Assembly (NCBI GenBank): GCA_037962975.1
Contig: CM075669.1
Coordinates: 185,760,501 to 185,824,500 of the forward strand
Length of the DNA stretch: 64,000 bases
DNA from: Clitoria ternatea
Taxonomy: Eukaryota; Streptophyta; Magnoliopsida; Fabales; Fabaceae
Reading direction: 5' to 3'
The notes below the pieces were generated by a model, which was not told the DNA's origin, did not search any database, and worked only from the letters and a program-made list of their open reading frames with translations. The translations under genes were made by a program, and so were the position numbers. Below are positions 56,955 to 64,000 of this stretch, in pieces (position 1 is the stretch's first letter; each line of letters starts with the position of its first letter).

Positions 56955-58259
56955 ATGGCCAGAACCAAGCAAACTGCACCAAATCCCCCTGCCACCACTT
57001 CCCCAAAAAGAAGTTCCCGAAAGAACAAGGGCAAAAGACCACGAACTGATAAACAAGATGATGCTCCAAGGTTCAGGAAGCAAGGCAACAGCAAGCGGTA
57101 TGAAGACATCTCAAATTGGACATTCATACCAGAAAGGAAAGTAGACTTGGCCTTGGGAGAATGCGATGCCTTCCTGTAGATTATAAGAAGGAGAAATTGG
57201 CTAAAAGTATGTTACCCAAGGGAGAAATTTGACCCTGAAGTGGTAAGAGAATTCTATGCAAACGCGTGGACAAGAGATGGAGGGGGGGAACGAAAAACCT
57301 ATGTGCGGGGTACATGGCTCTCATATGACAGAGACACCATCAATTTCTACTTGGGGAACATCATGACCTTAGGAGAAGGGGAAATCTGCGAATATGCTGC
57401 CATGGTTGCAAGGAACCAGTTCATTGCCACACATGACCTTGAAGCCGCTATCTGTGTTCCAGGACACCACTTCCAAATGGGGCAAGGAGAGACACCACTG
57501 AGAGTTTTAAGAAAGGACATGACTACTATTGCTCAAGTTTGGACTTCCTTCTTATTAGCTAACATAGCACCTAACGCTCATGTCTCTGATTTGATTTTTA
57601 GTAGGTGTTACCTCCTATACTGCATTCTGAGAGAGGACATCTCTATTGATCTAGCCCAAGTACTATCGGATGAAATCCACAAGTTTGTGATTTCTGACCA
57701 GAAGTATTCCCAGGCAGGCCAAAAGGTAAAAGGGAGTCTTGGTTTTCCTGCCTTTATCACTGATTTTTGTGCAGCTCATGGTGTTGAGGTACAAGACCTC
57801 AAACCAATCAGGCCTTCAATAGACAAACGCTTCATTGAGCGTTACTGCAGCAATCCAGCACTCCCTGCAACTGATGCACCTCCTCTACATGCCCCACAAG
57901 CAGCACAGCAAACATTCAGCACTGCACCTGCCCACCCCCCCCTCAGCACTGAAGCCAACCTGATTTTACAAGGCATTCACATCCTGAAAGTTCAAAACAG
58001 CCATCTCCTAGCCCAGCAGAACGCTCAGCATAGAGGTTTGTTACATGTTCACAATGGCCTTTATCATAGCATTCCTGCAGGTCAACACAATCCATGGATG
58101 CCACCTGCCCAGTTTGAGGCCCTGCTTGCTTGGCCTGGGGACAGGCCTCCGTTTGTGGGAGGAGGTGAGGCTACACAGGAGGATAGGCCAGGAACTTCAA
58201 CTCAGGGACCTCCAGAAAGAGACTTGGGAACAGAGGAGGACTCATCCGAGGAAGAGTGA
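56955..58259 (+). pseudogene. Env-like / plant transposon protein ORF of element E, one in-frame stop
   Basis: ATG 56955 follows a pyrimidine tract and AG (TTCTTGCAG|ATGGCC), a good 3' splice site, consistent with expression from a spliced subgenomic RNA as proposed for Athila env-like genes. The N-terminus is basic (MARTKQTAPNPP; KRSSRKNKGKRPRTDK). A TAG at 57177-57179 interrupts the frame after 74 codons. It continues unbroken (RRNWLKVCYPREKFDPEV, REFYANAW, YVRGTWLSYDRDTINFYLG) to a C-terminus rich in Q/H, then acidic (DLGTEEDSSEEE). The conserved part matches the 'putative plant transposon protein' domain found downstream of Athila pol. A start at 57240 would be GTG and is not credible. 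I see no clear signal peptide or membrane segment. Function is unknown. Confidence 0.8.
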
Positions 58260-58470
58260 AACTTTTTAATGCTTTCAGTTCTTGACAATTAAAATTGCTA
58301 CTCAGTTTGACAATTTATAGCTTTACTTTATCTTTAGTACAGCACATTTTAGAAATTGCATGAGATTATCTTCCTGTGATTATTCCTGTTTTGATGATTA
58401 AGACTTTGAACATCCCTGAAAACCCCAACCAAAGATTTCACTTTTTGAACAAAGAAAAGTTTCTAAGCAG
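58260..58470 (+). other. E 3' internal region, cut by H
   Basis: Ends GAAAACCCCAACCAAAGATTT...AAGTTTCTAAGCAG, which continues in H's own internal region (minus strand, ~61400-61350) as GCAGCAGAATATT. This locates H's insertion point. AGCAG (58466-58470) is the likely duplication. Confidence 0.75.
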
Positions 58471-60318
58471 TGATGAGTGTTTTGCTTTTATTGAGTTTGC
58501 TGAAAGAGAATCAAGTTTGTATAATATGAACTCAATGAAATGGATGTGCCAAGTTTAAACACAGAAGTTGTAATATAGTATAGTTGTCGTTCCACTGAGG
58601 AGGTGCTAGAATGAAGACTTTAGTTTAAATTGATTTGGCAGAAAGTTTTTGTTTGGGTTTGTTGTGAACGTTGTTGAATGAAAAACAGCAAGTAACAGAA
58701 TAACAGAGAATAATATTGTGCAAAAGATGACAGTAAATGAGGTTGGAAAAATCAGTTTTGTAAAACAGGGATTGGCTTCATCACATCTTCACCTCTGTAA
58801 GCTGCATAAGTTTCCATATAAGTAAATCGAAAAGATAAGTTCTACGTCACAATCAAAGTCATTTGCATCGATCCCTCGACTACAAAATTCTTAAGAATGA
58901 TTTCCAAACCGCTGATCCCTCAGTCACTTTGGAAACCATTCCAGCATTATCGATCGATTGTTTTGACGTTTGTTGCGTTAGACGCCATCCCTGGCTACCT
59001 ACTCACAACAAGCATTTCTTTCAGGGTCTGCTTTCAAAAGTCACTTCCCAGCATACTCAAGAAAACTTAGAACAAGAAAATAGTGATCAAGTACTTTCAG
59101 GCATTAAACGCAGAAGGAAATACAGAAACTTTATCAAATCTCATTACTCAATGAAAACTTACGACAGCATTACTTCAGTGTTGAATGGATTACAGCCAAT
59201 CCCATAAGGGAAATTAGTTACTCATGCCTTGCATTTTCACCATCAAAGAAATGAATATAGAAAATGGAAAGTATGAAAATACAGAGGATGAATCTGATGT
59301 ATGATGTTAGGAGATTGATTCCTCCTGATGCCCTGTTTGCAGCTTGCTTTATAGGAGTTTTTGGCTCAGCTTCTCTTACCCACTTGCGTAGAACCCATGC
59401 GGCATCTTTCAGAGACTGGTGGAAACAGAAGAAAGTGGGTGAGTTGGCATCGCATTATTGGTGAATAAAGAATTAAGAAACCCATGCTGTGTGAGTCACG
59501 CTTGAGCTTGATGGTCACGCTCAAGCGTGAAGGGCTCTGATGCTTTCTGATTGTCTTGCGCTTGAGCTTCCTTGACCACGCTTAAGCATGGTTCCTTTGT
59601 TTAACATATGCTTGATCCTTCGCTTCAAGCTGGGCCTGTTACGCTTTAAGCGAGCTCCTCTATCCCCACAGATATGTTCCACGCTCAAGCCACGCTCAAG
59701 CGGGATCGAGGTCACGCCCAAGCGGCTCCTTATCACGCTTGAGCGTGAGATGCCCCTGATGCTGTTCCTTAATTCAATTCAGTCACGCTTTGAGCTTCAT
59801 GGTTCCACGCTTGAGCGCCAGGCATGCATGAAATCACGCTCACGCTCACGCTTGATCCTTTTCAGCCGCGCTCAAGCGCTCTTGTGGTCACGCTCGAGCG
59901 TCCCCTTCTCACGCTCAAGCGTGGGTAAGTCTGATGCTGCTTTTTGTCCTTCAATCCACGCTCAGGGTCACGCTTGCTCCTCGCTTGGGCGTTTTAGGAC
60001 TCACGCTCAAGCGACGCGTTCTCCCGCTTGAGCGTGAGAGGTTCCTGAAGCTTCTCTGTTTTCTTTAGTCCTTCAACAAGGTTGCGCTCAAGCGTGCTCG
60101 AGGTTACCCTTAAGCGTGGGGTTCTGATGATACTGAATCCTCTTGAATTTCTTTCAAGCTTTTGGAACCTGTTTTCAATATTTTTCAGAGCAAGCTTATT
60201 TACTTAACACATTATTATTTATAATAAAAATCATGCTCAATTTTATCAATTTAGTTAAGTATTTCAGGAAATGGATCCAATTGAGTCATGAATTTAATCA
60301 CAAAATAAGCACTTATCA
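58471..60318 (-). repeat. 3' LTR of element H
   Basis: 1848 bases; minus strand TGATAAGTGCTTATTTTGTG...CACTCATCA. Palindromic array at 59490-60119, TATA-like TATAAAG at 59353-59347. Forms an inverted repeat with E's 5' LTR. Confidence 0.9.
59490..60119. repeat. Palindromic array in the H LTR
   Basis: About twenty units of the CACGCTCAAGCGTG type, with variants CGCTCGAGCG, CGCCCAAGCG and several half-sites. Confidence 0.85.
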
Positions 60319-60335
60319 AACTCTCCCCAACCTAG
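60319..60335 (-). other. Polypurine tract of element H
   Basis: The minus strand reads CTAGGTTGGGGAGAGTT directly before the LTR, preceded by CTTGAGGACAAGCA as in 5313-5326. Confidence 0.85.
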
Positions 60336-61869
60336 ATTTTTGCTTGTCCTCAAGTAAAAAGAAGTTTAGGAAAGAGAATCAAGTGTTCAAAAATCTAAGT
60401 TTCTGTTGCAGACAAAAAGTTTAAAAGACAATAATCTGAGTTGATGTCTAGGCAAATGATTTTCTTAATACTAATTCCTTGAAATGTAATGCACCATTAC
60501 CTTGTTCATAAAGTATGTAACCCATTGCTGTAAGAATTTAGAACTCTCATCATTTCTTACCATGTGTCTGTCTCACTCTCCCATCATTAGAACTGCTCAG
60601 TTAACATTGCCCGTCATTTCCAGTAAAACTAAAATTCAAATGAATAGCAAGGATCAAAAGGTCTTTTAAGGCTGTAATGAGGCTGGGTTGACAAGAATCT
60701 TTGGTTTTTCTTGGTTTCAAAACGCATGTTCAAAGAAGAGCATAAGTGCTTTTGGTTAATTTATTTAACAATTTTGAAGGCTTCTTCTTTGTATTTGAAA
60801 CTTCAGAATTTTCCTTTGTTTTCCTCCAGCTCTTTTATACATTTTTGTAGAGCTTACTATTCTTCTTTTTTGCATTTTCTTCTACTGCCTCCATTTGTTT
60901 CATCTCCTTTTGAGAAAAAATATTTTATGCTCTTTTTCAAGATGAACATGCAGGTAGGATAGGATTTTTGCTTTTATGCTTAGCTTAGGGTAGAGAAAAA
61001 AAAAATTTCATGCTTTTATGGCTCAAAAGATGGGCTGCGAAAAAAATTGGATATTTTTATCAGGGTAGCTTTTTGGCTCTTGGCTAACTATGTTTTCAAA
61101 ATTGCCTTATCATTTCCTTGCTTATTTCTTAAGAAAAAGGTTTTAATTAGAAAATCAGTCAATGCTAATTTAACAAATTCGAATGAGGCTCTCAAGTGTT
61201 TAGATTTCTCACTGCTTACTTCCTTATTCTAACAGAAAAGGGTTCAAGTCATGTGAACAGGCAAAAGTACATGCATTCCAGTTCCTTGGTTCTTAATTTA
61301 GTCATTTTGCTTTAAAAAAATCAGTGTTATTGCCTAAAAATATTCTGCTGCTTAGAAACTTTTCTTGTTCAAAAAGTAAAATCTTTGGTTGGGGTTTTCA
61401 AAATTGGTACAACTGCAAGCATGTAATGGTATATCCAAACAATCAACCGAAATCATAAAAAAATTTCAAAGTATGCTGCAGTAATGTTAGACAAAACTAA
61501 CTCAAAGTAAACTAAAGCAATAAAAACTAAAGCAGTAAACTCATCACTCATCCTTAGAATAGTCATCCTCTGTCTCATGTTTCCTTGCTGGAGGCCCTTG
61601 TGAGGAGGGTGTTGGTCTAGCCTATGAAGTCTCACCCCTCCTAAGAAAGAAGGCCTGTCCCCAGGCTAAACAATGTGGGATGCAAACTTACTTTCGGATA
61701 ATGAGTGCGATGAATTTGATGAGCTGCCTGAAAAATAAAAGAAAAATTCAATCTTAGGATAAAATTTACTTAAAATAAAATCAACAGGATGAAAAGAAAA
61801 CATAAAAGATTGGGTTGCCTCCCAATAAGCGCTTGTTTAACGTCATTAGCTTGACGCCTGATAGATTTT
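60336..61869 (-). other. H 3' internal region without coding sequence
   Basis: From the gag-protease stop (minus strand) the sequence goes straight into the GCTAATGACGTTAAACAAGCGC and GGGAGGCAACCC block that follows pol in E, then a 3' region sharing GAAAACCCCAACCAAAGATTT with E. No env-like ORF and no domain. A pyrimidine-AG acceptor (TTTTTCAG, ~61725) lies near where env would start. Confidence 0.7.
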
Positions 61870-63816
61870 TCAATATGGATCATGGAGTTGGTGGATGAGA
61901 GTGTTGAGTTTTTCCACCTCCTTGCCTAAGTCAGGCCTTGGCTTTCTTCCTTTCTGTTTTTCAAGTGCACCTTCAATAGCAAAATCAGCTTGTTCTTTTT
62001 GCACTCGAATTTTTACTTTTCTGTCATCCACATCTATGATGACTTTGGCTGCTTTCAAGAATGGTCTCCCTAGTATTAGGGGGACTTCAGGATCTTCCTC
62101 CATATCTATGACAACAAAGCTCTCATGAAATTCAAATTGATCAACTTTGACCTCAATATTTTCAGCAATACCATAAGGGGTTTTTATTGATTGATCTGCC
62201 ATTTTTAAAGTCATGTTTGTTGGCTTTACTGAAAAATCCCCTATACTTTTCAGTGTGGATAATGGCATCAAATTTACACTAGCACCAAGATCTAACAAAG
62301 CTTTACTTTTTGAAAGTTTTCCAACAGTAACGGGAATAGAAAAACTCCCTGGATCTTTGGTGTTATGCGGTACTGCTTTCGAGATGATAGTGTCATATCC
62401 ATCTTCTTCCTCAGTTATTTCCTCAGTCAGTGTGGTCACAGCCTTGCAATGCTCTATTGGGTTTGTTTCAGTGTTTGCTCCATACTGAGGCTTCTGTTTC
62501 CCAGCAAGTTGTTGGGCTAGTTGTCCCAATTGTGTTTCCAAGTTCCTGAGTGATGCCTCATTGTTCTTTTGACTTGCTAAAGAAGTTTGCATAAATTTTT
62601 CCAAGGTGTCTTCCAATCTAGAAGTTCTCTCCACCAAAGAAGGACCATTATTTTGATATGGTTTATTTGAAGAGCTGGGCTCTTGCTTCCATCCTTGGCC
62701 TTGGTTTTGGTTACTTCTCCATCCCTGAAATGGTTGGTTAGAAAAATTTGAATTGAAATTACCAGACCTTCCTTGGTTGTTCATGAAGTATACAGTTGCT
62801 TCTTGTGATCCACAGTTCTCATTGAGATGATCTCCTCCACAAAAGTTACATCTGGCAGGCATTTGTTGTTGCCCTGGTTGTGATGATTGTACAACATGTA
62901 ATTGTTGTGGAAGATTGGCTATCTTTTTGGTCAATGCTTCTAATTGTTGGGTCAGAATTTTGTTCTGTGCTAAGATGGCATCTGTGGTGTTTAAGTCAAG
63001 AACTCCTTTCCTTTGAACTTGCTGACGATCATGTTGAGCTTGGTAGTCTGTTGAGGATAAAGCTTCTATTATCCTTGTGGCTTGGTCAGCATCCACTGTC
63101 ATCATTGTTCCTCCTGCTGCTGCATCTAAAATCATTTTAGTGTCAGCCCTTAATCCACTGTAAAAAATATTAAGTTGTGCAATATCTTCAAGTCCATGGT
63201 TTGGGCATTTTCTGAGCAGTGTTTTAAAGCGTTCCCATGCCTCACAAAAAGGTTCATCTTGGCCTTGTCTAAATGTTGTAATATCTGATTTGGCCTTGAT
63301 GAATCTAGATGGAGGAAAGAACCTTTGTAGAAATTTTTCTTCAACTGTCTCCCAGCTGTTCAAGCTTTGATTTGGATGAGACTGTAGCCACTCCTTTGCT
63401 TTTCCTGCTAAAGAGAAAGGAAATAGTCTTAAGTATGCAACATCAATAACATCTTGGTCAAATCCCATGGTTCCAACCAATTCATAGAATGTGGCCAAGT
63501 GAGTGTACGGATCTTCACTAGACATTCCATGGAATTGATGTGAACTAATCAAACTCAAAGATGCTGGTTTCATTTCTAGTGCTCTGACAGTGTTTGGAAT
63601 TGCAATGCTTGAGAAATGTCTTGGCCCTTGCTGTAAAGCATAGTCTCCAAGTGTTCTCCTTGGTGGGTTTTGATTATTGTTGTTGTTCTCCATTGTAACA
63701 GAGGGAGTTTGTCCTACGTGGAAGTTCTGCTTGGCTTTCTTGATTTTTTTGAGGAACCTGTCTATCTCAGGATCAAATGCAAGTTGTTCTTTTGTACCCT
63801 GTCCTCTCAAGATCAT
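61870..63816 (-). CDS. Gag-protease protein of element H, 648 residues, intact
   Basis: Starts MILRGQGTKEQLAFDPEIDR like E's Gag-Pol and stays very similar through the gag domain (KAKEWLQSHPNQSLNSWE) and the zinc knuckle CNFCGGDHLNENC. After a shortened linker (HCKAVTTLTEEITEEEDG, lacking E's long K/E-rich part) it enters an aspartic protease (ALLDLGASVNLMPLS; EVPLILGRPFLKAAKVIIDV) and stops with LIHQLHDPY soon after. The frame is fully open. It would give a particle protein and its protease but needs polymerase and integrase from elsewhere, for instance an E-type element. Start ATG 63816 is the first in frame after the leader. Confidence 0.93.
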   Translation of the reverse strand: MILRGQGTKEQLAFDPEIDRFLKKIKKAKQNFHVGQTPSVTMENNNNNQNPPRRTLGDYALQQGPRHFSSIAIPNTVRALEMKPASLSLISSHQFHGMSSEDPYTHLATFYELVGTMGFDQDVIDVAYLRLFPFSLAGKAKEWLQSHPNQSLNSWETVEEKFLQRFFPPSRFIKAKSDITTFRQGQDEPFCEAWERFKTLLRKCPNHGLEDIAQLNIFYSGLRADTKMILDAAAGGTMMTVDADQATRIIEALSSTDYQAQHDRQQVQRKGVLDLNTTDAILAQNKILTQQLEALTKKIANLPQQLHVVQSSQPGQQQMPARCNFCGGDHLNENCGSQEATVYFMNNQGRSGNFNSNFSNQPFQGWRSNQNQGQGWKQEPSSSNKPYQNNGPSLVERTSRLEDTLEKFMQTSLASQKNNEASLRNLETQLGQLAQQLAGKQKPQYGANTETNPIEHCKAVTTLTEEITEEEDGYDTIISKAVPHNTKDPGSFSIPVTVGKLSKSKALLDLGASVNLMPLSTLKSIGDFSVKPTNMTLKMADQSIKTPYGIAENIEVKVDQFEFHESFVVIDMEEDPEVPLILGRPFLKAAKVIIDVDDRKVKIRVQKEQADFAIEGALEKQKGRKPRPDLGKEVEKLNTLIHQLHDPY

Positions 63817-63951
63817 AAATCAAGAATTCAAAGTAGCAAGGTAAAAAAAATAAAATAAAAAATAAAAAATAAACTAAAAAAACAAATTACAAACAAGTTT
63901 ATTTACACTGTCTTGTCAATTCAATGCTAAAATATTCAAACTTAAATCACC

Positions 63952-63969
63952 TCCCCGGCAACGGCGCCA
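63952..63969 (-). other. Primer binding site of element H (tRNA-Asp)
   Basis: The minus strand reads TGGCGCCGTTGCCGGGGA, identical to E's site. Confidence 0.95.
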
Positions 63970-63974
63970 AAACT

Positions 63975-64000
63975 TGATGAGTGTTTTGCTTTTATTGAGT
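63975..64000 (-). repeat. 3' tip of the H 5' LTR
   Basis: The minus strand ends ...CACTCATCA at 63975; 26 bases are visible and match the H 3' LTR end at 58471-58496. Confidence 0.9.

Larger units (their letters stand above)
48363..58470 (+). mobile_element. Athila-type Ty3/gypsy retrotransposon E (5' LTR, intact gag-pol, env-like ORF); 3' LTR outside window
   Basis: 5' LTR 48363-50147, tRNA-Asp primer site, gag-pol 50301-55604 without a stop, pol-env spacer with a palindromic array, and env-like ORF 56955-58259. The element is cut at 58470 by H. The polypurine tract and 3' LTR should follow H beyond the window. Left flank CCCTA (48358-48362) is the likely duplication. Confidence 0.92.
58471..64000 (-). 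mobile_element. Non-autonomous Athila-type retrotransposon H (gag-protease only); 5' LTR runs off the window
   Basis: Minus strand: 5' LTR end at 63975, tRNA-Asp primer site 63969-63952, gag-protease 63816-61870, a short 3' internal region, polypurine tract, and 3' LTR 60318-58471. Reverse transcriptase, RNase H, integrase and the env-like ORF are missing. H is inserted in E in opposite orientation. Confidence 0.9.

Noticed and set aside
57240..58259. Separate gene starting at 57240
   Set aside because: The codon at 57240 is GTG and the frame is continuous with the upstream ATG at 56955 through one TAG.

Overview
This is eukaryotic, plant nuclear DNA. I find no intact host gene; almost every base I can assign belongs to a transposable element. 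The element set (Tekay/Del-type and Athila-type Ty3/gypsy retrotransposons with 2-5 kb LTRs, a large CACTA transposon, a 5S-derived Cassandra-like sequence) points to gene-poor, probably pericentromeric heterochromatin of a dicot. A phaseoloid legume is my guess from the style of the Athila and Tekay proteins; the window alone does not prove it.

Layout. 1-131 is the 3' tip of an LTR inserted in a Tekay gag. 132-3630 is element B (minus strand: gag fragment, primer binding site, 5' LTR). 3631-10229 is an old Athila chain: 3' internal region, polypurine tract, LTR, then gag-protease (element D). D is cut at 10229 by a CACTA transposon, F (10230-42364, 3-bp target duplication GTT); D resumes in frame at 42368 with reverse transcriptase and RNase H. 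F holds two independent nests: a plus-strand solo LTR (LTR1, 10259-18615) that itself contains a minus-strand solo LTR (LTR2, 13265-18223), and a complete 10.2-kb Tekay element A (30395-40554, target duplication GTTGG) that splits an exon of F's second gene. F also carries exon fragments of three host genes (cysteine synthase, 4-coumarate:CoA ligase, U1A/U2B''-type RRM protein), all antisense to its transposase, plus a copia fragment. Right of D: a Cassandra-like 5S-bearing sequence (43854-44200), a large LTR G (44201-48362), then Athila element E (from 48363) with an uninterrupted 1767-residue Gag-Pol, and finally element H (minus, 58471 to the window end) inserted in E. H is an Athila relative with an intact Gag-protease ORF but no reverse transcriptase, RNase H or integrase.

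Order of events from nesting: D first; then F in D, LTR1 in F, LTR2 in LTR1, and A in F; on the other side G, then E in G, then H in E. Older copies show mostly transition mutations (stops, changed termini), as expected from deamination of methylated cytosine. E looks potentially capable of supplying polymerase and integrase to partners such as H.

The most unusual signal is not a gene. Dense arrays of a short imperfect palindrome (core CGCTYRAGCG) recur in LTR1, LTR2, A, G, E and H, in both orientations, and the flanking bases of the two arms change together (CTCGCT..AGCGAG, CACGCT..AGCGTG, TTCGCT..AGCGAA). Other short-word arrays (CCGAGTG; GCGATCAC with TTGCGAGG; CGTACC/ACGC) occupy the same LTRs.
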